Shown here: positions 12,874-22,983 of the stretch, in pieces
Layout: every line of letters starts with the position of its first letter
Numbering within the stretch: position 1 is the first letter of the stretch
NCBI RefSeq assembly: GCF_018860965.1
Contig: NZ_JAHKQF010000011.1
Coordinates: 248,001-312,000 of the forward strand
Length of the DNA stretch: 64,000 nucleotides
Origin: Alteromonas sp. C1M14
GTDB lineage: Bacteria > Pseudomonadota > Gammaproteobacteria > Enterobacterales > Alteromonadaceae
Direction of reading: 5' to 3'
Notes under the pieces: model-generated
Seen by the model: only the letters and a program-made list of their open reading frames with translations
What the model was told of the DNA's origin: nothing
The model's database searches: none
Position numbers and translations under genes: made by a program

Positions 12874-15678
12874 ATGCGTCAAAATTCAATTGGTTGGATC
12901 CTACTACTTACGGTAGTGGGATGTAGCCTTAACTTTATTCCCAAACCGTTTCTTAGCGAAGGCCTAACCTTGTTCGGCCTACCTGTGGCTATGCTGGTGG
13001 CGCTGCTTTTTTCGCCGGCGTGGGCCATTCCCGCAATATGCCTGATCCTTGCCCCTTCTCTGTATCAATATGGTGTATCTGTACCAGTGCTGCTTCTGAC
13101 AGCATTGCCTTTGGCTTTCTCACTATATGGGTATAAACGTCACCTGCGCCAACCATTAAAGATTGGGCTGGGCTATTTCACCCTCGTCGCCGTGCCGGTG
13201 TTACTTATTGACTATGGTGTGCGCTTTTCTGGCATGTCTTTAGCCGTTATTTCAGCCGCTTCCATTACTTGGCTGGGCGCGGTGATGAGTGTGCTGATTG
13301 CACATCTTATTTATCTTTTTATTATCCTGCGTTTTCAGCCCCAGCAAGTCGCGGGCAAAATTAATTTTAAACACCTATTAGCATATTGTTTTTGTGGCCT
13401 GTTCTTTGTGTCAGTGTTCACGGTGAGCTATGCGTTTATCCATCAGCACCAAAGTAAACAAAAAGCGCAAATCGACAGCTATATGCGTCAACGAACGTTT
13501 GTTTTAAGTGAGCAAATTGGTGATTTTTTAACTGAAAACCAAGATGCCATCAGCTTAGCAGCTAAAAACTTGTCTCTATTGGATGCATCGTTAAGCGAAG
13601 ATACCCCTGCCATCGGTGAAGTGATGGCTTCGCTGGCGCAATACAGCCCAGAATTTCTTACGTTTTTGACGACCAATGAACAAGGCATCATTACCCACGC
13701 TTGGCCGTTAGCATTAATGGAGCAAGTTAAACGTTCAGGTATGTTAGATTTGTCTGAGCGAGCCTATTTTAAAAATGTGATGGATTCTCATCAACGCTAC
13801 TTGTCTGATGCTTTTAGAGGCCGAGGTTTTGGGCAAGAGCCGATTGTTGCTGTGTCGTCGCCGGTGGTGGACCAGTATGGCAAAGTGCGGGGGGTCCTAG
13901 AAGGCTCTCTATCACTGAAAACCTTCAGTCAGTTCGATGGGCAAAACATTGGCGGTTTTCGGATGCTCATTGAAGATAGTGAAGGGCGGGTGGTTTACGC
14001 GTCATCTTCACTAGGTATTCATTCATTAACCACACTTGAACTACCGGATTGTGCAGCAAAAACCTGCGAAGATCTGGTTCAATACAAAGGTAAAAGTTGG
14101 TTCTTACAAAGTGCGCTCATTCAGCCATATGATTGGAAAGTGCGCTTTTTCTTTGACTATAAATCCTTTCTTGCACTAACGAACGCTTCGGTGATCACCG
14201 TTTTGCAGCTTATTTTGCTGTTTGCTTGTTTTGGCGTCGGTGTGGGCTATATGTTGTCTCGTTTCTTAAGCGAACCCTTAAAGCGGCTTATTAGACAATT
14301 TGAGGTCTTTAACCCGCAGACTACACGTCGGGTTGAAGGGGCTTCTAATTATTTTGCTATTGGGGAATTAGCGGCCCTTGAAAAGTCCTTTGAATCACTT
14401 CAACAGCGCCTGATTGCGGCCTTTGCAGAATTAGACGCATCACGTGTTGAAGAAAAGCGATTAAACCAGGAGCTAAATACCCTCAATACCTCGTTAGAAT
14501 CTCGCATTGAAAACAAAACGCGGTCGCTGGCCGAAGCGTTAAAAGAATCCGAAGCAGCAGGGGTAGCAAAATCCCAGTTTTTAGCCAATATGTCCCATGA
14601 AATTCGCACTCCCATGAATGGCATCATCGGGTCTTGTGAAAACCTCATGGACGAAGCCTTACCTTATCCGGTAGCCCGTCGTATTAGCATGATTTCTCAA
14701 TCTGCGGCTAACCTATTGATGATTTTGGACAGTATTTTAGATTGGTCAAAAATTGAAGCCGGTCGAATGCAACTGGATCACTCTGCATTCTCGTTACAGG
14801 AGTTAGTGGAGTCCGCTTTTTACTTGCATCAAGATGTAGCAATTAACAAAGGGGTGACTTGCTCCATGACCAACCTCACCGCATTGCCATTGGCGGTAAA
14901 TGGCGATATGGGCAAGCTGTCGCAGATTGTGAATAATCTATTAAGTAATGCGGTGAAATTTACCCAAGAAGGTGAGATCACCGTTCATGTCAGTTATAGC
15001 GACGAAACCTTCACCCTGATGGTGGGAGATACCGGTGTGGGCATAGCAAACGACAAGTTAGAGACTATTTTTGAACAGTTTGCACAGGCTGACACCTCCA
15101 CAACCCGTTTATATGGTGGAACAGGCTTAGGCCTGGCCATTACCCAAAAGCTGGTGGCGTTGATGGGTGGAACCCTTGAGGTGCAATCTACCTTAGGTGA
15201 AGGGACGCGGTTTATTGTAAAGTTACCGTTTACCGTCGCTAAAGTTGATACCCACCTTGACGGCACATCGTTACCGGAATTGCCGGACAATTTGAGAGTG
15301 CTGGTTGTTGAAGATAATGACATCAACGCACAAATTGTTTTGGATATGCTTAAAGCGCAAAAGATCCGATGTGTGCGTGTTGCTAACGGTGCAGAAGCGC
15401 TAAAAGCCCTTAATCAGATTGCTGTAGATTGTGTACTGATGGATTGTCAGATGCCTGTTATGGATGGGTTTGAAGCGACTAAACGGATAAGAGCTTTACC
15501 CGGTAAGTTAAGCTCTTTACCCATTATTGCGCTAACCGCCAATGCCTTTTCAGAAGATCAAGAAGCCTGTCTGAATGCCGGCATGGACGGTTATTTGAGT
15601 AAACCGGTAAGGCGCTACCAGCTATTGAATAAGCTGGCAGAGGTGTATTATCGGTCTCAAGGCTCTAACGGTATTTGA
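12874..15678 (+). CDS. Hybrid sensor histidine kinase with receiver domain
   Basis: 934-residue membrane signalling protein. Order: a multi-helix MASE1-like membrane region (about residues 5-160), another membrane helix near 170-190, a Cache-type periplasmic sensor (about 200-430), a membrane helix (about 440-460), a HAMP-like linker and coiled coil (to about 560), HisKA with the phospho-acceptor H575 in SHEIRTPMNG, HATPase_c with NNLLSNAVKF and GGTGLGLAI, and a C-terminal receiver with phospho-acceptor D857 in LMDCQMPVMDGFEA. BarA/ArcB-like architecture but with no Hpt domain, so a separate phosphotransfer protein is likely. No response regulator gene is adjacent. The 3' end overlaps the convergent nhaA by 22 bp. 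Confidence 0.9.
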   Translation: MRQNSIGWILLLTVVGCSLNFIPKPFLSEGLTLFGLPVAMLVALLFSPAWAIPAICLILAPSLYQYGVSVPVLLLTALPLAFSLYGYKRHLRQPLKIGLGYFTLVAVPVLLIDYGVRFSGMSLAVISAASITWLGAVMSVLIAHLIYLFIILRFQPQQVAGKINFKHLLAYCFCGLFFVSVFTVSYAFIHQHQSKQKAQIDSYMRQRTFVLSEQIGDFLTENQDAISLAAKNLSLLDASLSEDTPAIGEVMASLAQYSPEFLTFLTTNEQGIITHAWPLALMEQVKRSGMLDLSERAYFKNVMDSHQRYLSDAFRGRGFGQEPIVAVSSPVVDQYGKVRGVLEGSLSLKTFSQFDGQNIGGFRMLIEDSEGRVVYASSSLGIHSLTTLELPDCAAKTCEDLVQYKGKSWFLQSALIQPYDWKVRFFFDYKSFLALTNASVITVLQLILLFACFGVGVGYMLSRFLSEPLKRLIRQFEVFNPQTTRRVEGASNYFAIGELAALEKSFESLQQRLIAAFAELDASRVEEKRLNQELNTLNTSLESRIENKTRSLAEALKESEAAGVAKSQFLANMSHEIRTPMNGIIGSCENLMDEALPYPVARRISMISQSAANLLMILDSILDWSKIEAGRMQLDHSAFSLQELVESAFYLHQDVAINKGVTCSMTNLTALPLAVNGDMGKLSQIVNNLLSNAVKFTQEGEITVHVSYSDETFTLMVGDTGVGIANDKLETIFEQFAQADTSTTRLYGGTGLGLAITQKLVALMGGTLEVQSTLGEGTRFIVKLPFTVAKVDTHLDGTSLPELPDNLRVLVVEDNDINAQIVLDMLKAQKIRCVRVANGAEALKALNQIAVDCVLMDCQMPVMDGFEATKRIRALPGKLSSLPIIALTANAFSEDQEACLNAGMDGYLSKPVRRYQLLNKLAEVYYRSQGSNGI

Positions 15679-16904
15679 GGGTCTTCCACCTTGTCCGGCT
15701 TGCTTTTACTGCCCACTAAGAACAGCACCAAGTAACCGAGTAGGGCAGAAACTAATGAGCCCGTTAATATACCGATACGTTCATCAAAAACACGGTTTAC
15801 CCCAGTGTCTTCAAATGACAGTGAGCCAATAAAGAGGCTCATGGTAAAACCGACTCCACATAACAAGGCACAGCCGTAAATGTGCTTAAACGACAAGTCG
15901 TTTGGCAAGCTGGCAAGTTTCAGCTTGACCGCAAGCCAGCTAAAGGCAAATACGCCAGCTTGTTTTCCTACCACTAACCCCATGAAAATACCGAAAGTAA
16001 CGGGATGGAAGATGCCGTCAGCATTTATTTGACTGAAATCGATACCCGCGTTAGCAAAGGCGAAGATAGGTAAAATAGCAAAGCTGACCGTGCTGTTTAA
16101 GCTGTGCTCTAGGTGGGTGACAGGTGAGTAGCCACGGTTTTTGTTATCGCGCATGGGAATGAATGCAGCCAATACAACACCGGCTAACGTAGCATGCACG
16201 CCAGATTTCAACATTGCCACCCAAAGTACAATTCCCACAAGAATATAAGCGGGCAGGTCAACCATATTACGCTTATTCATAAGATAGAGCACTGGTAAGC
16301 ACACTGCGGCCACAACCAGTGCCGTTAGGGTGATATTACTGGTGTAGAAAAGAGCGATAATAACGATGGCACCAATATCATCAATAATGGCGAGGGTGAC
16401 CAGAAATATTTTTAAACTTGCAGGTACTCGACTTCCTAACAGCGCCATGATGCCAAGGGCAAAGGCGATATCGGTGGCGGCGGGTATGGCCCATCCAGAC
16501 ATGGCGTCTTCGAAACCCCAGGTACAAAACAGGTAAATGGCTACCGGAATGATCATACCTCCAACGGCGCCCGCTGCAGGTAATACAATGTCTTTAGGGT
16601 TAGAGAGCTCCCCTTCACACACTTCCCGTTTTAATTCTAGCCCAACGTGGAAGAAAAAGATCGCCATTAAGCCATCGTTTATCCATAGCAGTAAGGCTTT
16701 ATCGATTGAAAAAGTGCCAGCGGCGATGGTAACTTTCATATCAATGAGCTGATTGTAATACACATTCAGCGGTGTATTGGCAATAATCAGTGCCAGTGCG
16801 GTGGCTGCCATTAGGATAATGCCCGCCGCAGAATCACGCTTTAGAAAAAAGTTAACCTCTGAGACGAGGCCATCTAGTACTTTCTCAACTTTTTTTGTTG
16901 CCAT
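15657..16904 (-). CDS. nhaA: Na+/H+ antiporter NhaA
   Basis: Inner-membrane antiporter that expels Na+ in exchange for protons. 415 residues and about 12 membrane segments. Diagnostic motifs: FFLKRDSAAGIILM at the N-terminus, LKREVCEGEL, AATDIAFALGIMALLGSRVP (the paired transport aspartates in ATDIAF and AIIDDIGAI) and a glycine-rich C-terminal region. It begins 4 bp after the LysR regulator gene on the same strand, so the two are co-transcribed. Confidence 0.95.
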   Translation of the reverse strand: MATKKVEKVLDGLVSEVNFFLKRDSAAGIILMAATALALIIANTPLNVYYNQLIDMKVTIAAGTFSIDKALLLWINDGLMAIFFFHVGLELKREVCEGELSNPKDIVLPAAGAVGGMIIPVAIYLFCTWGFEDAMSGWAIPAATDIAFALGIMALLGSRVPASLKIFLVTLAIIDDIGAIVIIALFYTSNITLTALVVAAVCLPVLYLMNKRNMVDLPAYILVGIVLWVAMLKSGVHATLAGVVLAAFIPMRDNKNRGYSPVTHLEHSLNSTVSFAILPIFAFANAGIDFSQINADGIFHPVTFGIFMGLVVGKQAGVFAFSWLAVKLKLASLPNDLSFKHIYGCALLCGVGFTMSLFIGSLSFEDTGVNRVFDERIGILTGSLVSALLGYLVLFLVGSKSKPDKVEDPQIPLEP

Positions 16905-16908
16905 CTAT

Positions 16909-17787
16909 TTACTCCACATTCAATAGAGCTCGACGAAACGCTTGCGCCGCCAAACTTATCTGTCGATGTTTTACGGTAACAGCTTGCCAGTGGTTCACAA
17001 GGGGAAAGTCTGTCACATTTAATATTTTAACGCCATCTTTGGGCGTTTGCGCCAAAGTGTGCTCAGACAGTATGGCTAATCCTAGCCCAGAAGTAACCGC
17101 CAGACGAATGGCCTCATTGCTTTCGATGATCATAGGATTATTAAAGGTGATCCCTTTGTCGTCACAATACTCCTGCACGGCACGTCGAGTGCCACTGCCA
17201 AATTCCCGCAGTAAAAATTTATATTTGCACAAGGTTTGTAAGTTGCAATTATCCGGACCGTCGTAATCTTGTGGCGCAATCACCACCAGTCGATTTTGCA
17301 TAAATGGAGTGCACTGCAAGGTTTCATCTTTCGGCGGTTGGCTAAAGATATAAATATCATCGCAATTGTGTTGAAGCCGGTCGATGATGGTGGCTCGATT
17401 CCCTACGGTAAAGCGAACATCAATATTAGGGTGATGTTTGCAGAACGGACTCAGTATTGGTGGGATGACATATTTTGCCGTGGTGACCACGGCTAATTTT
17501 AGAATCCCAACTTCCACCCCCTGTAAGGCTTGAATTTGACTTTCTAATCGGGACTGAGAGCCCAGCACTTCTTGGGCACACTGATAAACGGCTTCTCCTG
17601 CTTCGGTGAGGGTTAACTGACCGTAAGTTTGGACGAATAAGGGCATACCGACGACTGAGCTAAGCTTCTTCAGTTGCAATGACACGGTCGGTTGAGACAG
17701 CGAAAGGGCTGTCGACGCTGCGGTGATTGAGCCGTTGTCGACTATACTCTGGAATACCTCCAGAAGGCGGAACGTTAAAGACTGCAT
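16909..17787 (-). CDS. LysR family transcriptional regulator upstream of nhaA
   Basis: 292 residues. N-terminal winged helix (FRLLEVFQSIVDNGSITAASTALSLSQPTVSLQLKKLS) and a C-terminal effector domain of the CbbR/CysB-like type. It is the first gene of a two-gene unit with nhaA, the reverse of the nhaA-nhaR order in E. coli, and the effector domain does not look like NhaR. Control of nhaA is a reasonable inference from the 4-bp spacing but is not proven; LysR members often act on a divergent neighbour, which here would be purE. Confidence 0.85.
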   Translation of the reverse strand: MQSLTFRLLEVFQSIVDNGSITAASTALSLSQPTVSLQLKKLSSVVGMPLFVQTYGQLTLTEAGEAVYQCAQEVLGSQSRLESQIQALQGVEVGILKLAVVTTAKYVIPPILSPFCKHHPNIDVRFTVGNRATIIDRLQHNCDDIYIFSQPPKDETLQCTPFMQNRLVVIAPQDYDGPDNCNLQTLCKYKFLLREFGSGTRRAVQEYCDDKGITFNNPMIIESNEAIRLAVTSGLGLAILSEHTLAQTPKDGVKILNVTDFPLVNHWQAVTVKHRQISLAAQAFRRALLNVE

Positions 17788-17907
17788 GGGGACTCCATGG
17801 TATTTGCGCCGTGAATACGCGCCATATAGATGATTGTAAAATATAAGTTTATGCTTTATTTAATTTAATCTAAATAATGCGGCTTGTGTAGGTATTATTG
17901 TTTTTTA

Positions 17908-17916
17908 TGCTAAAAT
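17908..17916 (+). promoter_or_regulatory. Candidate extended -10 promoter of purEK
   Basis: TGC-TAAAAT has the TGn extension and five of six -10 consensus bases. No good -35 box is found at 16-18 bp. It lies 82 bp upstream of the purE start and is the only strong candidate in the 211-bp gap shared with the divergent lysR. I saw no PurR palindrome. Confidence 0.45.
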
Positions 17917-17998
17917 CGCGTGCTTTCCGACTTACCGAAAGACAATGTTCAGCCCAAGGGTAAGTTAAATCAGTTTCTCATACTACGGGAGTCATACG

Positions 17999-18490
17999 AT
18001 GGCTAAAGTTGCTATTGTCATGGGATCTACGTCTGATTGGCCGACGATGCAAAATGCGGCACAGATGCTTAAATCATTTGGCGTTGAGTTTGAGGCGAAG
18101 GTAGTTTCGGCTCATCGCACACCAAACTTATTGGTGGAATTTGCAGAATCAGCACATGAACAAGGGTTCAGTTGCGTGATTGCAGGGGCTGGTGGCGCTG
18201 CCCATTTGCCTGGCATGATTGCCGCGCACACCCATCTTCCCGTATTTGGTTGCCCAGTAAAATCTAAAGCGCTTAACGGTATCGATTCGTTGTTGTCCAT
18301 TGTGCAAATGCCTAAAGGGGTAGCAGTAGGCACCCTCGCCATTGGGGATGCGGGTGCTGCCAATGCCGGTTTACTTGCCGCTCAGGTCGTTGCTTTACAG
18401 GATGAATCGGTGCGAGAAGCGGTGATCGCATTTAGGCAAAAACAAACCGAAACGGTACTAAGTAACGGCAATTTGGAGTTAGATGAATGA
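17999..18490 (+). CDS. purE: 5-(carboxyamino)imidazole ribonucleotide mutase
   Basis: Converts N5-CAIR to CAIR in de novo purine synthesis, with PurK providing N5-CAIR. 163 residues, class I. Motifs: [30 protein letters not shown] (substrate His) and [12 protein letters not shown]. The stop overlaps the start of purK by 4 bp (ATGA), the normal arrangement. Confidence 0.97.
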   Translation: MAKVAIVMGSTSDWPTMQNAAQMLKSFGVEFEAKVVSAHRTPNLLVEFAESAHEQGFSCVIAGAGGAAHLPGMIAAHTHLPVFGCPVKSKALNGIDSLLSIVQMPKGVAVGTLAIGDAGAANAGLLAAQVVALQDESVREAVIAFRQKQTETVLSNGNLELDE

Positions 18491-19632
18491 GAGTTCTGGT
18501 TTACGGAGCCGGTCAGCTAGCGCAAATGATGTATCTGGCGGGATGTCCTCTAGGTATTGATGTGCAGGCTGTGGATGTGAACACCGATACCGTTGTGCAT
18601 CCTGTGAGTAAACGTCCGCTGGATGTTAGCTTGGCCCAAGCGTTGGAAGCCTCTGATGCCTTGACGGTGGAATTTGAGCATGTGCCAGAGCACTTACTCG
18701 AAGACGCCAGTAAAACAGATAAATTATTCCCGTCAATGAATGCCATTCTTGTGGGGGCAGACAGAGTTCGGGAAAAGCGTTTACTTGATGCGTTGAATGT
18801 TCCCAACGCTGCCCATCAGGTTGTGACCTATACAGATCAACTCGAAGATTGTGTGTCTGCCCTTGGTCATCAACTCATCATTAAGGCCAGCAGAGATGGT
18901 TACGATGGTTACGGGCAATGGCGGCTAACCAGTGAAGAACAGTTACCCGAACTAAAGCAAGCCCTGAGCAACCTCGATTTACAAGCCGTGCCGTTGGTCG
19001 TGGAGCAAATGGTTGATTTTGAACGTGAGCTGTCATTAATCGGCGTGCGTGATAAAGACGGCGAGATCCAAATGTACCCCTTAGCCGAAAACCTACACCA
19101 TCAGGGGCAGTTACATGTGTCTGTGGCACCCGCGCCAAATGTGTCGGCTCAGCTGCAACAAAAAGCAGAAGAGATTTTTCGGGTATTGGCCGATGGCATG
19201 AACTACGTGGGTGTATTGGCGGTGGAAATGTTCCAGTGCGGCGATAAGCTAATGGTGAATGAATTGGCACCTCGGGTGCATAATTCTGGCCACTGGACCA
19301 TGACAGGCAGCGACACCAGTCAGTTTGAAAATCACCTCAGAGCGGTGGTGGGCTTGCCTCTTGGTGATACCTCGGCCATAGGGCCAAGTGCCATGGTCAA
19401 CATTATAGGCTGTAGTAGTTTTTCCCGTGATCTTCTTAAAATTTCCGGTTGCCATCTTCATTGGTACGGAAAAACTGTGCGGGAGAAACGAAAAATGGGC
19501 CACATTAATGTGACCGCATCCTCTTACGCTGGGTTAGGTGAAAAGCTCGAAGAGCTTGGTAAGTACGTGCCCGCAGAGTATTTTCCCAAATTAGGGCGAG
19601 AAGCAAGGCGGCTCAAGCAAATACAGCCTTGA
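18487..19632 (+). CDS. purK: 5-(carboxyamino)imidazole ribonucleotide synthase
   Basis: ATP-grasp enzyme that carboxylates AIR to N5-CAIR. 381 residues. N-terminal [13 protein letters not shown] (Rossmann-like), ATP-grasp lysine region around [29 protein letters not shown] and [15 protein letters not shown]. Translationally coupled to purE. Its stop codon lies inside the -35 box of the following tRNA promoter. Confidence 0.96.
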   Translation: MRVLVYGAGQLAQMMYLAGCPLGIDVQAVDVNTDTVVHPVSKRPLDVSLAQALEASDALTVEFEHVPEHLLEDASKTDKLFPSMNAILVGADRVREKRLLDALNVPNAAHQVVTYTDQLEDCVSALGHQLIIKASRDGYDGYGQWRLTSEEQLPELKQALSNLDLQAVPLVVEQMVDFERELSLIGVRDKDGEIQMYPLAENLHHQGQLHVSVAPAPNVSAQLQQKAEEIFRVLADGMNYVGVLAVEMFQCGDKLMVNELAPRVHNSGHWTMTGSDTSQFENHLRAVVGLPLGDTSAIGPSAMVNIIGCSSFSRDLLKISGCHLHWYGKTVREKRKMGHINVTASSYAGLGEKLEELGKYVPAEYFPKLGREARRLKQIQP

Positions 19633-19656
19633 CATCAATGATTTCGCCGTTACAAT
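19629..19656 (+). promoter_or_regulatory. Sigma-70 promoter of tRNA-Thr
   Basis: TTGACA (perfect -35), a 16-bp spacer and TACAAT (-10, five of six). The -35 box contains the TGA stop of purK. The expected start site lies about 30 bp before the mature tRNA, so a short 5' leader is removed by RNase P. Confidence 0.8.
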
Positions 19657-19693
19657 ACGCATCCGCTGTTCGCAGTGTGTTTTAAGAAAGTGT

Positions 19694-19769
<76 letters not shown>

Positions 19770-19894
19770 TTTCTTCTCTCCTAGTGTTACCTTTCTGTTT
19801 TGGCGTTTAGTTGAAGTAAATCAATCATTCGGCCTTTCATCCCAGCGCGTTTGCTCCTACTATGTGAATATTGTGTAAGTAATGGAGTATACTC

Positions 19895-20362
19895 GTGCGT
19901 TTATCTTTCCCTGTATGCCTGTGTTTAGGGCTGCTATTTGGCGTCTGCACGTCTGCACTGGCACAAGTTAGTGTCAGCGATGGTTGGGCAAGAGCCACAT
20001 TTCCCATGGCCAAAACGGGGGCCATTTATTTAACTTTATCCAATCAATCAGACAGTAAGTTACACTTGCTTTCTGTTAAAACGCCATCAGATATAGCAAA
20101 GGAAGTGCAAATTCACACCACCGAAATGACCGACGGTATGATGCGTATGCGTCAGCTCAAAAATGGCATTGTTATCGCGCCTCATAGTGAACATGAATTT
20201 GTTCCTGGTGGTGACCATATTATGCTTATCGGTTTGTCTAAGGGATTAGAAAAAGGTACCCGCATTCCTTTAACGCTGCTGTTTGCCGATGGTGTTGAAC
20301 ACGAAATTAACGTTGAAGTGAAGCATCAAGACAGTGGCATGGGTACCAAGAGTCACCATTAA
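19895..20362 (+). CDS. Periplasmic copper chaperone PCu(A)C
   Basis: 155 residues with a signal peptide (cleavage near ALAQ-VS, about residue 24). The PCuAC fold is indicated by EVQIHTTEM, a central MMRMRQL and a C-terminal [10 protein letters not shown]; together they supply the His and Met residues of the Cu(I) site (H-M-x10-M-x21-H-x-M type). Such proteins deliver copper to cytochrome oxidase CuA sites or protect the periplasm. The start is GTG 19895 with GGAG about 9 bp upstream. No cytochrome oxidase gene is nearby in the window. Confidence 0.88.
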   Translation: MRLSFPVCLCLGLLFGVCTSALAQVSVSDGWARATFPMAKTGAIYLTLSNQSDSKLHLLSVKTPSDIAKEVQIHTTEMTDGMMRMRQLKNGIVIAPHSEHEFVPGGDHIMLIGLSKGLEKGTRIPLTLLFADGVEHEINVEVKHQDSGMGTKSHH

Positions 20363-20460
20363 AAAGGTACTTGCAGAGTAATCCGCAAGTGGCCGCTGAT
20401 AGTATTATTAGTATAGATTTTAATTTTCCCTATTCGCTATACCTATTAAGGAGTTTCACC

Positions 20461-20934
20461 ATGAGTAACATAGACATTGGTATTTCTGAGAATGATCGTA
20501 CCGAAATCGCAGAAGGGCTAAAACGTTTGTTAGCCGATTCGTACACGTTGTACCTTCAAACTCACAATTTTCACTGGAATGTGTCAGGTCCACAGTTTCG
20601 CGAATTACATTTGATGTTTGAAGAGCATTACACTGAGCTAGCAGAAGCCGTGGATGAAATCGCCGAGCGTATTCGTACCTTGGGTGTTGCCGCACCGGGC
20701 ACGTACAAAACCTTCTTTGAGTTAAGTTCTATTAAAGAAGTGGAAGGGGTACCCGAAGCGACTGAGATGGTACGCTTGCTTACTGTTGGCCATGAAGCCG
20801 TTGTAAAAACCTCCCGTGAAGTACTTAAACTGGCCCAAGAAGCTGACGACGAGTCGTCTGCTGCATTAGTGGGTGATCGCATGCGAGTACATGAAAAAAC
20901 GGCGTGGATGTTACGCGCAATGTTGCCACAATAA
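20461..20934 (+). CDS. dps: Dps family ferritin-like DNA-protecting protein
   Basis: Dodecameric mini-ferritin that oxidises Fe(II) with H2O2 and protects DNA. 157 residues from the ATG at 20461, which has AAGGAG 7 bp upstream; in-frame codons further up lack a binding site and would add a non-homologous tail. The ferroxidase signature [41 protein letters not shown] is complete. The N-terminal tail is short and not lysine-rich, so direct DNA binding may be weak. OxyR or stationary-phase control is likely by family but no site was identified. Confidence 0.94.
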   Translation: MSNIDIGISENDRTEIAEGLKRLLADSYTLYLQTHNFHWNVSGPQFRELHLMFEEHYTELAEAVDEIAERIRTLGVAAPGTYKTFFELSSIKEVEGVPEATEMVRLLTVGHEAVVKTSREVLKLAQEADDESSAALVGDRMRVHEKTAWMLRAMLPQ

Positions 20935-20944
20935 AGGGGCTCTT

Positions 20945-22048
20945 ATGCTGGGATCATGGAAATTACACACGTTATTGTTCGCTTCGATGAGCATGTCTGC
21001 GGTGGCTCAGGTCCAGGACGAGGAGATCGCGGTAGAAGTACTTACCGATGAATTGAGTCATCCTTGGAGCATGGCATTTTTACCAGATAACAGCATGGTA
21101 ATTACAGAACGGTCGGGAAACATTCGTTTTTTCGACCGTCATAACGGCCTTTCTGCGCCATTGAAAAATGTGCCAGAGGTGGCCGCCGTTAATCAAGGCG
21201 GCATGCTTGGCGTTGCTGTGGATCCTAACTACGCTGCTAATCAGACCCTCTATTTTTGTTATAGCAAACCTGGAGAAGGCGGAAGCAGTAGCAGTGTGGA
21301 TAAAGCAACGGTAAAAAATGGCGCATTGATTGACGTACACACCATTTTTACCTCTCGACCTCAAGCTGACAATGGGTTTCACTTTGGTTGTCGCCTAGCG
21401 TTTGACAACACAGGTGATCTTTTTATTAGTTTGGGAGATCGCTATAAATTCATGGATGAAGCACAAAATACCAATAACCATCTGGGTACCATTGTGCGTA
21501 TTCATGCCGACGGTTCGGTTCCCGATGATAACCCGTTTGTACAAGGGGAAGCGCCTGAGGTATACAGTTACGGCCACCGTAACGTACAGGGGCTAACCGT
21601 GCATCCTGATACGGGCCAGTTATGGGCAATGGAACACGGGCCTAAAGGGGGCGATGAAGTCAATCTCATTAAAAAAGGTGCCAACTATGGCTGGCCTGAG
21701 ATTACTTATGGCATTGATTACAGTGGCGATATCATTTCTGATAAAACAGAAATGGCAGGCATGGAGCAACCTATACTTTATTGGGATCCCTCCATTGCGC
21801 CAAGTGGTATGGTCTTTTATTCAAAAGACAAATTTCCCCAATGGAAAGGCGATTTATTTGTGGGGTCGCTAAAATTCACCCATTTGCGCCGTATTCATAT
21901 GCAAGACGGTGTGCCCGGGGAACAGGTTGAATACCTCAAAGATAGAAACGAACGGATCCGCGATGTGATTGAGGGGCCTGAAGGGTATATTTATCTGCTT
22001 ACCGACATGCCCAAAGGGAAACTCTTGAAATTATCTCCGGCGCAGTAG
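20945..22048 (+). CDS. Periplasmic PQQ-dependent aldose sugar dehydrogenase
   Basis: 367 residues from ATG 20945 (AAAGGGG just upstream; an earlier in-frame start would overlap dps). A signal peptide ends near SAVAQ (about residue 22). Six-bladed beta-propeller of the soluble glucose/Asd family (E. coli YliI): HPWSMAFLPD, GGMLGVAVDPNY, RLAFDNTGDLFISLGDR, YSYGHRNVQGLTV and MEHGPKGGDEVN cover the PQQ and Ca2+ site, including the catalytic His in the first blade. It lies 10 bp after dps. It oxidises aldoses to lactones only if the cell imports or makes PQQ; no pqq genes are in the window. Confidence 0.9.
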   Translation: MLGSWKLHTLLFASMSMSAVAQVQDEEIAVEVLTDELSHPWSMAFLPDNSMVITERSGNIRFFDRHNGLSAPLKNVPEVAAVNQGGMLGVAVDPNYAANQTLYFCYSKPGEGGSSSSVDKATVKNGALIDVHTIFTSRPQADNGFHFGCRLAFDNTGDLFISLGDRYKFMDEAQNTNNHLGTIVRIHADGSVPDDNPFVQGEAPEVYSYGHRNVQGLTVHPDTGQLWAMEHGPKGGDEVNLIKKGANYGWPEITYGIDYSGDIISDKTEMAGMEQPILYWDPSIAPSGMVFYSKDKFPQWKGDLFVGSLKFTHLRRIHMQDGVPGEQVEYLKDRNERIRDVIEGPEGYIYLLTDMPKGKLLKLSPAQ

Positions 22049-22119
22049 TTTACCGAGTTGCTTGTATTTCAACGTGAAGTACCCATATTAGTGGGCAAAT
22101 CGTTTTAAAGGCCTATGTC

Positions 22120-22980
22120 ATGGATAATTTAGTTGCAAATAATACCGTAGATATTACCCCGGAGAACTTTCAACAAGTCATCTTAACCGACTCTCAGGAA
22201 AAGGTGGTGTTAATTGATTTCTGGGCAGAGTGGAGTGAGGAATGTAAGTCGGTTTCTCCGTTGCTGGAGAAAATCGCCGCGGAATATGGCGATAGCCTGC
22301 TCCTTGCTCGGGTGGATTGTGATGCACAACAAGAGGTGGCGGCGCAATTTGGCATTCGTAGTCTTCCTACAGTGATGGTGATCAAAGATGGCCAGCCAGT
22401 AGACGGGTTCGCCGGTGTGCAGCCTGAAGCGCAAATTCGTGAATTACTCGAAAAGCATCTACCAAAGCCTGAAGACGCCCTGTTAGCAAAAGCCGGAGAA
22501 GCGATTTACGAAGGTGATTATGCAGCAGCGTTCCCCCATGCAAAGCAAGCTTACGAGCTTAATCAAGATAATATCAACGCCAAGTATATGTACATCGACT
22601 GTCTCATAGAAAACGGGTCGGTGGATGCAGCAAAACAGTTACTTGAAACCGTTAAGCTGGTGGATCAAGACTCTCGCTATCAAACATTGGCAGGAAAAAT
22701 TGAGCTGGCAGAAAAAGCCGCTGATACACCGCAAATACAAGAGCTCACCGCTCAGGTTGAAGCAAACCCGGATAATTTAGAGTTAAAAGTCGAACTTGCA
22801 GTGCAATTGCAACAAGCTCATAAGTCTGCTGAAGCGTTAAGTTTGCTGTTTTCTGTGTTGTCGAAGGATCTTAACTTCGGGGATGCGAAAAAATTAATGC
22901 TGGATATGATTAATGCGATGCCCGATGGCGATAGCTTGAAATCTGAATACCGTCGAAAGGTATATAGTCTGCTTTATTAG
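22120..22980 (+). CDS. cnoX: CnoX (YbbN) chaperedoxin
   Basis: 286 residues: a thioredoxin domain (about 1-115) and C-terminal TPR repeats (about 120-286). The redox site is SEEC in DFWAEWSEECKSVSP, so the first cysteine is missing as in E. coli CnoX, which holds clients through mixed disulfides rather than reducing them. It protects proteins from bleach-type oxidation and hands them to GroEL or DnaK. The stop lies 3 bp from the convergent stop of the next gene. Confidence 0.92.
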   Translation: MDNLVANNTVDITPENFQQVILTDSQEKVVLIDFWAEWSEECKSVSPLLEKIAAEYGDSLLLARVDCDAQQEVAAQFGIRSLPTVMVIKDGQPVDGFAGVQPEAQIRELLEKHLPKPEDALLAKAGEAIYEGDYAAAFPHAKQAYELNQDNINAKYMYIDCLIENGSVDAAKQLLETVKLVDQDSRYQTLAGKIELAEKAADTPQIQELTAQVEANPDNLELKVELAVQLQQAHKSAEALSLLFSVLSKDLNFGDAKKLMLDMINAMPDGDSLKSEYRRKVYSLLY

Positions 22981-22983
22981 TCG

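Noticed and set aside
16895..17266. A 123-codon plus-strand frame across the nhaA/lysR junction
   Set aside because: It runs antisense through two conserved proteins and has no homology-like motif.
17788..17998. Purine riboswitch or PurR box upstream of purE
   Set aside because: No aptamer-like pairing and no ACGCAAAC-type palindrome; only an extended -10.
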